Positions 50,640 through 59,761 of a stretch of DNA of 64,000 nt are shown piece by piece. The stretch is taken from the NCBI RefSeq assembly GCF_000275825.1, contig NZ_JH719942.1, positions 926,035 to 990,034 of the forward strand. Direction: 5' to 3'. Numbering within the stretch: position 1 is the first letter of the stretch; the number at the start of each line of letters is the position of its first letter. A program made the translations under genes and the position numbers. The notes below the pieces were generated by a model. That model did not search any database. It saw only the letters and a program-made list of their open reading frames with translations, and was not told the DNA's origin. This DNA is from Saprospira grandis DSM 2844. GTDB lineage: Bacteria > Bacteroidota > Bacteroidia > Chitinophagales > Saprospiraceae.

Positions 50640-50825
50640 GCGAGCTGCGCCCAGCAGGCGGCAAAGCCGCCGCAAAGGAGCGAAGCGACGCGGCTGAGGG
50701 ATGGATAGGGTGGCCCGCAGGGCCAGACCGAGCAAAAATGCGCAGCATTTTTTGCGAAGGGTCGAGCAGACCTGCGAGCCCGGCACAGCCCGACCCAAGG
50801 CCGTAGGCCGCAGGGGCAGCCCCAA
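50640..50825 (-). repeat. GC-rich hairpin-array repeat, subtype 1
   Basis: Minus-strand copy placed tail-to-tail with the 50372 copy. Central hairpin GCAAAAAATG-CTG-CGCATTTTTGC, first slot GGCC-TAC-GGCC, end CCATCCCTCAGCC. The 709 bp between grpE and the lipoprotein gene is mostly these two elements. Confidence 0.85.
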
Positions 50826-50916
50826 ATAAAACTTCTTAATTTCCTGTTAAAGCTTTAAGTTTGTTCCCTCCTATTTAGGATAGTGACGACTAACTCATTT
50901 TAAAAAAAAACAAACT

Positions 50917-51531
50917 ATGCGTTTATTTCAAATCGGGCTATTTTTGGCCCTCTTTTCTGGTATTTTCCTTTTTTCTTGCCAAGATAATGCCCCTCAACAA
51001 AGCGAGGAAAAAGCAACCGTAGCCAGCGATAGCAGCCAAGAGGAAAGCAGCGCCTCGCCTAGCCCCTTGAGCGCTGAAGAGCAATTGGCCAAAATAGAGC
51101 CCGCCGCCCAAGCCGAAATGGCCAAGCTCAATGAAACGGCCTGCGCTTGCCTGCAAGAACATGCCGAGGCCATCACTAATTTTACCGATAAGGCCCTGCC
51201 CGCTATTGCCGAAGCCAAAGAAAAAGGAGGCGTTAGCCTAATGGAAGTTTTGGGCCCCTTGATGCCCGATATGCGCAAGATGAAGGGCTATCGCGAATGT
51301 GGCAGCCAGGCAGATAGTAGCATCAACCAAGCTCTAATTGATGAGGCTATGGCCAAAATTTTGGGCGAAAATATGGACCCCAAAGCCGCTAGCGAAAGCA
51401 AAATAGCCATGATGAACGCCCAACTCAAACAAAACTGTCCCGATGGTTTTGCCATTCAGGAAAAAATTACCGCCTTTGCCGAGGCTGGCCAAAGCTTGCA
51501 AGGAGAGCAGCCCGCCGCCCCTCATAAATAG
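50917..51531 (+). CDS. Hypothetical lipoprotein
   Basis: The 204-residue protein has a lipoprotein signal (LFLALFSGIFLFSC, lipid cysteine at 21) and a Ser/Glu-rich linker (about 22-55). A helical domain with cysteines follows (ACACLQEH near 78, GYRECGSQ near 126, NCPDG near 177). Even cysteine numbers suggest disulphides. I do not recognise a family. A terminator lies 18 bp after the stop. Confidence 0.65.
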   Translation: MRLFQIGLFLALFSGIFLFSCQDNAPQQSEEKATVASDSSQEESSASPSPLSAEEQLAKIEPAAQAEMAKLNETACACLQEHAEAITNFTDKALPAIAEAKEKGGVSLMEVLGPLMPDMRKMKGYRECGSQADSSINQALIDEAMAKILGENMDPKAASESKIAMMNAQLKQNCPDGFAIQEKITAFAEAGQSLQGEQPAAPHK

Positions 51532-51548
51532 GCCTTGAAGTAGAAAAC

Positions 51549-51580
51549 TGGCTAGTGATTTTATCGCTAGCCTTTTTTTG
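51549..51580 (+). terminator. Rho-independent terminator of the lipoprotein gene
   Basis: GGCTAGTGAT paired with ATCGCTAGCC (one G-T pair), then seven T. Confidence 0.85.
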
Positions 51581-51582
51581 GG

Positions 51583-51619
51583 GCAAAAAAAAACCTCCAA
51601 GCCAAAAGCTTGAAGGTTA
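51583..51619 (-). terminator. Rho-independent terminator of tRNA-Phe
   Basis: On the minus strand AACCTTCAAGC, loop TTTT, GGCTTGGAGGTT, then a T run. Confidence 0.88.
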
Positions 51620-51622
51620 AAG

Positions 51623-51695
51623 TGGTTTCGGGCGGGCTCGAACCGCCGACACACGGATTTTCAGTCCGATGCTCTACCAGCTGAGCTACGAAACC
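51623..51695 (-). tRNA. tRNA-Phe(GAA)
   Basis: The 73-nt minus-strand sequence folds as a tRNA: acceptor GGTTTCG/CGAAACC with discriminator A, D arm GCTCAGCTGGTAGAGC, anticodon loop CTGAAAA (anticodon GAA), T arm GGCGG-TTCGAGC-CCGCC. No CCA is encoded. Confidence 0.97.
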
Positions 51696-51838
51696 AGCTG
51701 TTTTTGTTTTGCGTGGCACAAATATAAGGCAGTTTTTTAAACTTCCAAAGGTTTTCTAAAAAAAACTATATTTTTTTTGTTTGCTTAGGACCTAGCCTTA
51801 AAGTTTTTTAAAAATTTAAGATTAGTGGGCCTTTTAGT

Positions 51839-51846
51839 TAAATTTG
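51839..51846 (+). promoter_or_regulatory. -7 promoter box of the 51902 gene
   Basis: TAAATTTG matches TAnnTTTG and lies 55 bp upstream of the ATG at 51902. Confidence 0.45.
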
Positions 51847-51901
51847 CGCAAGTCCTTTTTTGCCCAAAAATGTTTGGTCTCATCCTTAGAATTTAAAATC
51901 T

Positions 51902-53119
51902 ATGTACTTAAAAAGATGGAGTGTACTGGCCCTACTCCTTTGTTTTGGCCTGTTGAATAATAGTTGTGATAATGAAGTTGACGTAGTTGGCGACTGGAAA
52001 GAGGTGCCTATTGTTTATGGCGTAATTAACCCTCTGCCTTTATTTTCGCCTATGGAGCCGCACTATATTCGTATTGAAAAGGCCTTTTTGGACCCTCGTA
52101 CGGATGCCTTTCAGATTGCGCAGCGGGCCGACTCCCTTTATTATGGTCCTTTTGACCTAGAAGTAATTTTGTATGAGCAAACGCAGCAGGGTTCTCAGGT
52201 CATCAATACTCCTCTAGATACATTTGAGCGGGTAAATGCCACCGATGAAGGCTTTGCGGACCGAGAAGAGGGTATTTTTGCGGCTAGTCCTAACTATATT
52301 TATAAGGGCGATGCCGTTTTGCCTGTAGGTCGTTACTTTATGCTCAAGGTGAAGAACTTGGCTACGGGCAAAGAGTATGATATATATACAAAGAGCATTC
52401 AGCCGGGCAGTCGTGATTTTACCGACTCTACCTTTAATGAGTTTAGAGTCACCACGCCCTCTACTAGTTTGGGGATTAAGTGGGCCAACTATGATCGAGG
52501 CAGCCAAGACTGGATTTTTAGAGATATCCGCTTCAACTGGGCCACCCCAAGCGATGCGGCTATTTATGATCTTTCCCTAGATATTCATTATTATGAATTT
52601 GAGGTAGACCAAAGCCAAGCAGGCGAGCCCGAGATTCCAGGCACTCGAGTCCGTAAAACCCTCAAGTGGACCCCCTTCCGCTCTATTTTGGCCTCGGGTA
52701 GTTCAGCGCCTAGAGGACTCTGCAATAATTGCCCACAAAGCTATGAGCGCTTTATTGAAGGGGATGGAAGTGTAGCCCAAGAAATCAATGGCGAGAGCTT
52801 CTTCCGTTATTTGGCCAACAATCTACCCAGTACTACAGATAATAATATTCGCCGCTGCTTTAGCGAATTGGATATTCGGGTAGATGCTGCTGGCGTAGAG
52901 CTGGCCAACTACCTCAAGGCCAATGCGGCCAACCAAAGCTTGGTGGGGGGGCTGTTTCCGGCAGAGCCCTATACTAATGTTCCTGATGGCTATGGCATTT
53001 TTACCACAAAAATGTTTACGACTAGAAAAGGCTATGAATTAGACGATGAAGTTTTGGAGTACCTCAAATTTGGGGAAATCACTCGAGATCTTGGTTTTAG
53101 AGATTATAGCTGTAACTAA
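51902..53119 (+). CDS. Hypothetical lipoprotein, possibly DUF4249-like
   Basis: The 405-residue protein starts with a lipoprotein signal (VLALLLCFGLLNNSC, lipid cysteine near 22). A conserved-looking beta domain follows (VYGVINPLP, HYIRIEKAFLDP). The layout, with a cysteine-anchored start and an early beta domain facing a receptor-like surface, resembles DUF4249 proteins found beside TonB receptors, but the match is weak and there is no TonB gene here. Cysteines at about 276 and 279 (LCNNCPQ) may form a disulphide. Its own promoter box and terminator suggest a single-gene unit. Confidence 0.6.
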   Translation: MYLKRWSVLALLLCFGLLNNSCDNEVDVVGDWKEVPIVYGVINPLPLFSPMEPHYIRIEKAFLDPRTDAFQIAQRADSLYYGPFDLEVILYEQTQQGSQVINTPLDTFERVNATDEGFADREEGIFAASPNYIYKGDAVLPVGRYFMLKVKNLATGKEYDIYTKSIQPGSRDFTDSTFNEFRVTTPSTSLGIKWANYDRGSQDWIFRDIRFNWATPSDAAIYDLSLDIHYYEFEVDQSQAGEPEIPGTRVRKTLKWTPFRSILASGSSAPRGLCNNCPQSYERFIEGDGSVAQEINGESFFRYLANNLPSTTDNNIRRCFSELDIRVDAAGVELANYLKANAANQSLVGGLFPAEPYTNVPDGYGIFTTKMFTTRKGYELDDEVLEYLKFGEITRDLGFRDYSCN

Positions 53120-53124
53120 ACTAT

Positions 53125-53150
53125 AAAGGCCCTTTAGAGGGCCTTTTTTT
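53125..53150 (+). terminator. Rho-independent terminator
   Basis: AAAGGCCCT, loop TTA, GAGGGCCTTT with a T run, 6 bp after the stop at 53119. Confidence 0.9.
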
Positions 53151-53382
53151 ATGCCCAGCAAGCCAGGCCACCAATCAATCCCTGACAAGAGAGCGGACAA
53201 AAACTGAAAAAATGGCAGCTTGTCAGGCCAAAATGCAGGCAAAAACAGCCGATTTGGCAAAAAAAAGGGCAAAAAAGGAAAAAAAATCTGTTGGTACAAG
53301 CCTTGATCTTAGGGCAGTGTCGCTCAATGAGGCGAACAACAATAATTGACTATCAAACTAACAAATTCAATATCTACAAGTT

Positions 53383-55287
53383 ATGGGTAAGATTATAGGA
53401 ATCGACTTAGGAACTACCAACTCCTGCGTATCTGTAATGGAAGGAAACGAACCTGTAGTGATTACCAACGAAGAGGGTAAGCGCACTACGCCTTCTGTTA
53501 TTGGTTTTTTGGATAATGGCGAACGCAAAATCGGTGACCCCGCTAAGCGTCAAGCAATTACCAACCCGCACAAAACAATCATGTCTATCAAACGCTTTAT
53601 GGGCTTGCGCCATAGTGAAGCTGGCAATGATGTGAATCAGGTCCCCTACGAAATTTTGAAAGGGGCCAACGATACCATTCGCGTAAAAATTGACGACCGC
53701 GAATATAGCCCACAGGAAATTTCGGCCATGACGCTACAAAAAATGAAGCGCATTGCAGAAGAGTACTTGGGCCAAGAAGTGACTGAAGCTGTAGTTACTG
53801 TACCTGCGTACTTTAATGACTCTCAGCGTCAAGCCACTAAAGAAGCTGGAGAAATTGCCGGCCTTAAAGTGCGTCGTATCATCAACGAACCTACTGCTGC
53901 AGCACTTGCTTACGGTATGGACAAAGCTGATGAGGATGTAACTATCGCTGTTTATGACCTTGGTGGAGGAACGTTTGACGTGTCTATCCTTGAACTAGGC
54001 GGCGGCGTTTTTGAAGTAAAATCAACAAACGGAGATACGCACCTTGGTGGTGACGACTTTGACCGTGTGATCATGGATTGGCTCATTGACGAGTTCAAAC
54101 AACAAGAAGGTATTGACCTTAGCAGAAATGCGGAGGCCATCCAACGGCTAAAAGAAGCTTCAGAAAAAGCTAAAATTGAGCTTTCTGGTGGTTCTTCTAC
54201 AGATATCAACCTTCCTTATATCTCTTTCAATGAAAGTGGCGCCAAACACTTGGTCCGCCAATTGAGCCGCTCTAAATTTGAGCAACTCATTAGCAACTTG
54301 GTACAGCGTACGCTTACGCCCTGCCAAAAAGCACTAGATGATGCTGGCCTTTCTATCGGCGATATTGATGAGATTATCCTAGTGGGTGGTTCTACTCGTA
54401 TTCCTGCTATTCAGGAAGCTGTAGAAAAATTCTTCAATAAGAAACCCAATAAGAGCGTAAACCCCGATGAAGTAGTGGCCGTAGGTGCTGCTATCCAAGG
54501 CGGTGTATTGACTGGTGAGGTGAAAGATGTTCTTCTCCTAGATGTTACGCCCCTTTCTTTGGGTATCGAAACTTATGGTGGCGTATTCACACGCTTAGTT
54601 GAAGCCAATACAACTATTCCTAAGCGTGCTTCTCAGGTATTCTCTACCGCTCAAGATAACCAGCCTTCTGTAGAGATCCACGTTTTGCAAGGAGAACGCC
54701 CCATGGCCAACCAAAACCGCACAATCGGTCGCTTCCAACTAGAGGGTATCCCCGCTATGCGCAAAGGTGAACCTCAAATTGAAGTTGTTTTTGACATTGA
54801 CTCTAACGGTATCCTTAGCGTTTCTGCTAAAGAGAAAACCACTGGAAAAGAACAGAAGATCCGCATCGAGGCTTCTACTGGACTTTCTCAAGAGGAAATC
54901 GATAAGATGAAACAAGAAGCAGAGGCCAATGCCGAAACCGACCGCCAAGCCCGCGAAAAAGTAGATAAACTCAATGAGGCCGACTCTATCATCTATCAGA
55001 CAGAACGTCAGATGACAGAACATGGCGAGAAATTGCCCGAAAACCTCAAAGCCGATATCGAAAAAGCAGTAACCGAGCTTAAAGCAGCTCATCAAGCACA
55101 AGACCTAGATGCCATCAACAAAGGGATCGAGGCCGTGAATAATGCTTGGGCTGCAGCTAGCCAGCAAATGGGTGGACAGCCCGGCGCCGAAGGCCCAGAA
55201 GCAGGTCCCCAAGGTCCCGCCAATGACGGCCAAGCCGGTGGCGATGATGTAACCGATGTAGAATTTGAAGAGGTAGACAATAAGTAG
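53383..55287 (+). CDS. dnaK: Molecular chaperone DnaK (Hsp70)
   Basis: DnaK is the ATP-dependent Hsp70 chaperone working with DnaJ and GrpE, which are encoded 3 kb upstream. The 634-residue protein begins with [15 protein letters not shown]. The other two Hsp70 signatures are [17 protein letters not shown] ([14 protein letters not shown]) and [13 protein letters not shown]. The substrate-binding domain and helical lid follow, ending in a Gly/Pro-rich tail and acidic [10 protein letters not shown]. Its terminator is 26 bp after the stop. No CIRCE element is visible upstream. Confidence 0.98.
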   Translation: MGKIIGIDLGTTNSCVSVMEGNEPVVITNEEGKRTTPSVIGFLDNGERKIGDPAKRQAITNPHKTIMSIKRFMGLRHSEAGNDVNQVPYEILKGANDTIRVKIDDREYSPQEISAMTLQKMKRIAEEYLGQEVTEAVVTVPAYFNDSQRQATKEAGEIAGLKVRRIINEPTAAALAYGMDKADEDVTIAVYDLGGGTFDVSILELGGGVFEVKSTNGDTHLGGDDFDRVIMDWLIDEFKQQEGIDLSRNAEAIQRLKEASEKAKIELSGGSSTDINLPYISFNESGAKHLVRQLSRSKFEQLISNLVQRTLTPCQKALDDAGLSIGDIDEIILVGGSTRIPAIQEAVEKFFNKKPNKSVNPDEVVAVGAAIQGGVLTGEVKDVLLLDVTPLSLGIETYGGVFTRLVEANTTIPKRASQVFSTAQDNQPSVEIHVLQGERPMANQNRTIGRFQLEGIPAMRKGEPQIEVVFDIDSNGILSVSAKEKTTGKEQKIRIEASTGLSQEEIDKMKQEAEANAETDRQAREKVDKLNEADSIIYQTERQMTEHGEKLPENLKADIEKAVTELKAAHQAQDLDAINKGIEAVNNAWAAASQQMGGQPGAEGPEAGPQGPANDGQAGGDDVTDVEFEEVDNK

Positions 55288-55312
55288 TCGCCTACTCAAA
55301 AATTCCAATAAT

Positions 55313-55347
55313 GAGGCGAGTCAACTTAGGTTGACTCGCCTTTTTTA
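55313..55347 (+). terminator. Rho-independent terminator of dnaK
   Basis: AGGCGAGTCAAC paired with GTTGACTCGCCT around a TTAG loop, then TTTTTT. Confidence 0.92.
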
Positions 55348-55391
55348 CGCCCCAATAGCCCCCTTCTGGTTTTAGGCCCCCTTTTCTTTAT

Positions 55392-55399
55392 TATCTTTG
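55392..55399 (+). promoter_or_regulatory. -7 promoter box of the glucosaminidase gene
   Basis: TATCTTTG fits TAnnTTTG and ends 16 bp before the ATG at 55416, implying a very short leader. Confidence 0.5.
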
Positions 55400-55415
55400 G
55401 ACCAAAATCTAACTT

Positions 55416-56066
55416 ATGGCGACATCCCCCAAGCTCCGCTACTTTCTGCTTATACCTATGCTATTTTATTTCCTTTTCCTTTTTTGGTTCCACTGGATCC
55501 AACCCAAAACGCCCAGCAAAGCCGAGAAAATTGCGGCCAATAATGAAGCCATTGCCGCCTATGTCGAACGCTTCCACCCGCTCGCTATTGCAGAAATGCA
55601 AAGACTGGGCGTGCCCGCTAGTATTACTCTTGCCCAAGGTATCCTAGAGTCTCAATACGGAAAAAGCGAATTGGCCCAACAAGCCAATAATCACTTCGGC
55701 ATGAAGTGCGGCGGCAACTGGGAAGGCGATAGCTACTCTAAGTTTACCGGAGAATGGAATAATGAAGCCCAATCTTACCGACAACTAGCCTGCTTCCGCG
55801 TCTTTGATTCCGCCGAGGCTTCTTTCCGTGCCCATTCCGACTTCCTGCGCTACCGCAAGTACTACCAAAAACTCTTTCTCCTCCCCTCCAAAGATTATAA
55901 GGCTTGGGCCAAAGGCCTACAAGCCGCAGGCTATGCCACCGACCCCAAATATCCCGATAAACTCATTTCTCTCATCGAACGATTTGAGCTGGACCAATAT
56001 GACCAGCTCCTGCTCCGCCCAGAATCTCCCTGGGTGCTGGCTCCAGATACCCTTTCTTTCGACTAA
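55416..56066 (+). CDS. Glucosaminidase-domain peptidoglycan hydrolase
   Basis: The 216-residue protein has one N-terminal membrane helix (about 8-27) that anchors it in the inner membrane. A glucosaminidase (FlgJ/LytG-like) domain follows. The catalytic glutamate is in TLAQGILESQYGKSELA (about 70-86), with NNHFGMKC and FRVFDSAEASFRAHSDFL downstream. It should cleave peptidoglycan glycan strands in the periplasm. An amidohydrolase gene follows after 12 bp, so the two are probably co-transcribed. Confidence 0.88.
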   Translation: MATSPKLRYFLLIPMLFYFLFLFWFHWIQPKTPSKAEKIAANNEAIAAYVERFHPLAIAEMQRLGVPASITLAQGILESQYGKSELAQQANNHFGMKCGGNWEGDSYSKFTGEWNNEAQSYRQLACFRVFDSAEASFRAHSDFLRYRKYYQKLFLLPSKDYKAWAKGLQAAGYATDPKYPDKLISLIERFELDQYDQLLLRPESPWVLAPDTLSFD

Positions 56067-56078
56067 CGATTATATGCT

Positions 56079-57773
56079 ATGCGCCTGCTCTCTCTTTTTG
56101 CCCTTTTCCTACTCCTCAGCTGCCAAAATGAATTACCAAAAGCCGAACTCCTCATCTTTAATGGCCCTATTTATACCGTAGATAGCAGCCAAGCCCAGGT
56201 AGAAGCGCTGGCGGTGGCCAATGGGAAAATTATCGCTCTCGGAAGTTGGAACGACCTCCAAAAGTACCAAAGCCCTAATACCAAACTACTCGACCTTAAA
56301 GGCAATACCCTGATTCCCGCCTTTATTGAAAGCCATGCCCATATCCTAGGCCTTGGGCAGTTTAAACGAGAACTGGACCTTAGCCAAGTGAAAAGCTATG
56401 AGGAGCTGATCCAGCTGGTCCAAGAACAAGCCGAAAAAACGCCAAAAGGCGAATGGATTCTTGGCCGAGCCTGGCACCAAAGTAAATGGGACTCTCTCCC
56501 CTTTTCGATCAAAGGCTACCAAACGCACGACGCCCTCAGCCAAGCGGTCCCCGATCATCCCGTTTTGCTGATGCACGCTAGCGCCCACGCCCTGATGGCC
56601 AACGAAAAAGCCATGCAGTTGGCCAGCCTAACGCCCGAAACCACAATGAATGAGGAAGGCGAGATTATCCGCTTCCCCAATGGCCGCCCCACCGGCATTT
56701 TTACCGAAAATGCCATGTCTATCATTAAGGAGGCCCTGCCGCCCGCCAACGAAAATAGCCGCTACCAAGACCTACAAGCCGGTATCCAAGAGGCCCTTAG
56801 CTATGGCATTGGCAGCCTGCAAGATGCAGGCTCCGATTCTGCCGCTATTGCACTTTACCGAAAAGCCCTGGCCCAAAATGAACTCCCCCTCCGCCTTTGG
56901 GTGATGCTGGCCTACAATAATTATGCAGCCGATGTCCAAGGCCAAGAAGATCCTTTCCTAGAGAAATGGCTGGAAAAAGGCCCCGAAAAAGGCGATTTCC
57001 TCAGTATCGCTGGCATTAAGCTTTATGCCGATGGCGCCCTAGGCTCTAGAGGCGCTTGGATGCTCGAGGAGTATAGCGACCGAGCTGGCCATTTTGGCCA
57101 CCCTACTCTGCCCCTAAAAACCATTGAGGAAATTGCCCAAAAAGCCCTACTAGCCAATTTTCAGCTTTGTACTCACGCTATCGGCGACCGAGCCAACCAA
57201 GAGCTGCTCAATATCTATGAACGGGTCCTAAAAGCCCATCCCCAAGCCGCCAAAGATCACCGCTTCCGAATTGAACACGCCCAGCATATTGCCCCCCAAG
57301 ATATTCCCCGATTTGCCCAGCTAGATGTTATCGCCTCGGTCCAAGGGATCCACTTTTCTTCCGACCGCCCCTGGGCCCAAAGCCGCCTGGGCCGCCTGCG
57401 CATCGCTATGGGCGCCTACCGCTGGAAACAATTGCTGGACTCTGGCGCCAAACTGATTAACGGCACCGATGCCCCCGTGGAGTCGATCAACCCGATCGCT
57501 TGCTTTTATAGCCTGGTCAGCCGCCAAGCCAATGATGGCCAGGTCTATGAGGCCGACCAAAAGCTGAGCCGCCTGCAAGCCCTAAAGGCCTATACCCTAG
57601 ATGCCGCCTATGGCGCTTTTCAAGAAAAGGAAAAAGGAAGTTTGGAGGTTGGCAAGATGGCCGATTTTGCCATCCTTTCCCAAGATATTATGCAGGTCCC
57701 CCTCCAAAATATTCCCCAAACTAAGGTCCTGCAAACTATTGTAGCTGGTACAACAGTCTATTTGAGGGAGTAG
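56079..57773 (+). CDS. YtcJ-like amidohydrolase, lipoprotein
   Basis: The 564-residue protein has a lipoprotein signal (FALFLLLSC, lipid cysteine 15), so the enzyme is exported. The amidohydrolase superfamily metal site is visible: HxH in IESHAHIL (H86, H88), then HAIGDRANQE, RIEHAQHI and NGTDAPVE (the last aspartate). The long insert before the third ligand and the DGALGSRGAW block fit the YtcJ (amidohydrolase 3) group, which hydrolyses amide or N-formyl bonds. The substrate is unknown. It is likely co-transcribed with the glucosaminidase gene. Confidence 0.88.
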   Translation: MRLLSLFALFLLLSCQNELPKAELLIFNGPIYTVDSSQAQVEALAVANGKIIALGSWNDLQKYQSPNTKLLDLKGNTLIPAFIESHAHILGLGQFKRELDLSQVKSYEELIQLVQEQAEKTPKGEWILGRAWHQSKWDSLPFSIKGYQTHDALSQAVPDHPVLLMHASAHALMANEKAMQLASLTPETTMNEEGEIIRFPNGRPTGIFTENAMSIIKEALPPANENSRYQDLQAGIQEALSYGIGSLQDAGSDSAAIALYRKALAQNELPLRLWVMLAYNNYAADVQGQEDPFLEKWLEKGPEKGDFLSIAGIKLYADGALGSRGAWMLEEYSDRAGHFGHPTLPLKTIEEIAQKALLANFQLCTHAIGDRANQELLNIYERVLKAHPQAAKDHRFRIEHAQHIAPQDIPRFAQLDVIASVQGIHFSSDRPWAQSRLGRLRIAMGAYRWKQLLDSGAKLINGTDAPVESINPIACFYSLVSRQANDGQVYEADQKLSRLQALKAYTLDAAYGAFQEKEKGSLEVGKMADFAILSQDIMQVPLQNIPQTKVLQTIVAGTTVYLRE

Positions 57774-57778
57774 GATTT

Positions 57779-57901
57779 GGGGCCTCCGCTGCGGCTTCGC
57801 CTTGCGGCGCTACGCTTCAGGGCTCGCAGGTCTGCTCGGCCCTTCGCCAGCTTCGCTGGCTCGGTCTGGCCTACGGCCACCCTTGCACATCGCTAGGCCG
57901 A
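57779..57901 (+). repeat. GC-rich hairpin-array repeat, subtype 2
   Basis: GGGGCCTCCGCTGCGGC left end, central hairpin GCCAGC-TTC-GCTGGC, third hairpin GGCC-TAC-GGCC, end CACATCGCTAGGCC. It starts 6 bp after the amidohydrolase stop. Confidence 0.87.
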
Positions 57902-57935
57902 ATGGAAGTCCTTCGCTTCTATTCGGCCTTTGTAA

Positions 57936-58055
57936 GCTATTCGCAATTTGTGAAACGGCATTTGTAAAGTCGGGGATGCTATTCGCAATTTGTGAATCGG
58001 CAGTTGTAAAGCAGGGGATGCTATTTGCAATTTGTGAAACGGCAGTTGTAAACTG
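57936..58055. repeat. Three tandem copies of a 42-bp unit
   Basis: The block GCTATTCGCAATTTGTGAA starts at 57936, 57978 and 58020 (exact 42-bp step). Because 42 is a multiple of three, both strands encode a 14-residue repeat (minus strand: FTTAVSQIANSIP type) inside short open frames, but no start or signal supports a real gene. Confidence 0.8.
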
Positions 58056-58218
58056 CGATAGGGACTGTTCAGGATTTTCTGTCTCCAAATAAAGTTTGAG
58101 CTTTTAGCTTAATGCTCAAAAGCAGAATTCAGCCAATCATCGCTTAGGGACAAGCCCCTAGGCAACAAAAAGGGCAGACAGAAAATGTTAAACAAAAAAA
58201 GCCCAGCCACTCCCCTAA

Positions 58219-58304
58219 GGGATTCCTTAAGGAATCCCGCAGAGGGGTGGGTGGGCGGGTTATATTGCGAATGAGGAGCGCAGCGACGAATACCGCTTTT
58301 GGGC
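58219..58304 (+). repeat. Repeat family B, copy 3
   Basis: GGGATTCC-TTAA-GGAATCCC, GCAGAGGGGTGGGTGGGCGGG, then GAGCGCAGCGACGAATACCG and CTTTTGGGCC. Unlike the other two copies it is not immediately next to a GC-rich hairpin-array copy. Confidence 0.8.
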
Positions 58305-58322
58305 CTCCTCAAGAACAGAGAA

Positions 58323-59504
58323 TTAGGCTAGTTTTTCTACAGCAGTACTCGCATCTCCATAGTTTTGGCCGGGCGCAACGGTCAGTAGATTGACACCAGG
58401 TTTTTTGCCTATACTAAAGCTGCCCAATTCCTCCTCAAAGCCTAGGGCTTCGGCACCGTTTAGGGTGGCCCATTGCAAAAGCGTTTCAAAAGGCACATAA
58501 GACTGGTAGCGGCGGATGGTCTTTATTTCCTCTAGAATAGAGAGGGACCAATTAGAGGTGAGGCTATCGGTACCTAAACACACCTTAGCGCCTTTTTTCA
58601 AAAATGCCTGATAATTGGGCAAGCGATTTTCGATATAGAGATTGGCATTGGGGCAACTGGCCCAATACACCGCCTTGCCCCAGCTTTTGGCAAAAGCAAT
58701 ATCCTGCTCAGAAGTGAGCGTATTATGCACAAAAAGCGTTCGTTGTTCGGGGTCCATTTGAGAAAGGGCATAATGGATGGCCGTGCGGCCATTGGGCTGA
58801 AAATGGTCCAATGAAAAACCAAACTGCCCATAGAAATCGACAAAGCCACCGCTACCACTCAAAAAGAGTTCTTGTTCTGGGGGCGTCTCTTGGTTATGGA
58901 TACTTACCGTATGAGCCGCTCCCTTATTAACGGCATTGATCCGCTCAAATAATTGGGGAGAAACGGAATAAGGCGCATGAGGCACCATCACCTTTTTGCT
59001 CCCTTCCGCTAAAGGGAGCGCATCATAAACAGCCTTATACTTCTCAAACTCTGTATCTGCATTCGCAAATTGCAAAAAGTCAAAACATTCAATAAAGCTA
59101 TAATAGCGCAGGCGGCCCTTGGCCTTTTGGGCAAAGGTATCGGGAACATTGGTAATATCGCCTACGGCCACAATACCATTAGCAATCATTTGGTCCTCGG
59201 CCCAAGCAATAGCCTCGGCAATTTCGGCTTCGGGGGCATTTCGTCTAGAAACCACCTGCTTAATAAAGTCTATGAGGCCAGTGCCCGTTTCTACTTTGCC
59301 CAACATATGAGAAAGCTCTAGGTGGCAATGGGCATTGATAAAGCCAGGGACCAAAATCCCTTCATGGATCTCGATCTCTTCTTGGGGATAATTGGCTCTT
59401 TGGCCTATTTCTAGAATACGGCCCTCCTCATCAAGGACCAAAACACCCTCTTTGATGGGGGCTTCGCTAATGGGGTAAATATAATCAGCGCTTATTTTTC
59501 TCAT
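58323..59504 (-). CDS. Amidohydrolase family protein (ATZ/TRZ, deaminase-like)
   Basis: The 393-residue protein belongs to the cytosolic amidohydrolase group that includes guanine, cytosine and aminodeoxyfutalosine deaminases. The metal-binding HxH is in FINAHCHLE (H59, H61). Further ligands are VSIHNQE (H), LFVHNTL (H) and LGTDSLTSN (D). I start at the ATG at 59504, which begins [11 protein letters not shown] and lies 24 bp downstream of a -7 box. A role as aminodeoxyfutalosine deaminase in menaquinone synthesis is possible but cannot be shown without neighbouring mqn genes. Confidence 0.83.
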   Translation of the reverse strand: MRKISADYIYPISEAPIKEGVLVLDEEGRILEIGQRANYPQEEIEIHEGILVPGFINAHCHLELSHMLGKVETGTGLIDFIKQVVSRRNAPEAEIAEAIAWAEDQMIANGIVAVGDITNVPDTFAQKAKGRLRYYSFIECFDFLQFANADTEFEKYKAVYDALPLAEGSKKVMVPHAPYSVSPQLFERINAVNKGAAHTVSIHNQETPPEQELFLSGSGGFVDFYGQFGFSLDHFQPNGRTAIHYALSQMDPEQRTLFVHNTLTSEQDIAFAKSWGKAVYWASCPNANLYIENRLPNYQAFLKKGAKVCLGTDSLTSNWSLSILEEIKTIRRYQSYVPFETLLQWATLNGAEALGFEEELGSFSIGKKPGVNLLTVAPGQNYGDASTAVEKLA

Positions 59505-59528
59505 GATAGATGTCTTTAATTTGAGGGG

Positions 59529-59536
59529 CAAAAATA
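59529..59536 (-). promoter_or_regulatory. -7 promoter box of the 58323 amidohydrolase
   Basis: TATTTTTG on the minus strand fits TAnnTTTG and ends 24 bp upstream of the ATG at 59504, which supports that start over an in-frame ATG at 59531. Confidence 0.45.
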
Positions 59537-59569
59537 GCTAAAACTATTCATTTTATCCTTAAAAATGCG

Positions 59570-59716
59570 GTGGACAGGCGGCGAAGCCGCCGCAGGCTGA
59601 GGGATGGACAGCAGTGGCGCGAAGCGCCAGACCCAGCCGCCGCAGGCGGCGCAGGGCCGAGCGAACAGCGAGCTGCGACACAGCCCGACCCGCCCTGCGG
59701 GCGGGGCAGCCCCAAA
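59570..59716 (-). repeat. GC-rich hairpin-array repeat, subtype 1
   Basis: Minus-strand copy: GGGGCTGCCCC, CGCCC-GCA-GGGCG, central hairpin GCCGCC-TGC-GGCGGC, third hairpin GGCGC-TTC-GCGCC, end CCATCCCTCAGCC with a GGCGGC/GCCGCC tail hairpin. Confidence 0.87.
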
Positions 59717-59724
59717 ATAGCGGC

Positions 59725-59751
59725 ATAAAAAAAGCCTCCCTAGGGAAGCTT
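59725..59751 (-). terminator. Rho-independent terminator of mvaD
   Basis: On the minus strand AGCTTCCC, TA, GGGAGGCT (one G-T pair) then seven T, 11 bp after the mvaD stop. Confidence 0.82.
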
Positions 59752-59761
59752 TTATAAGGTA

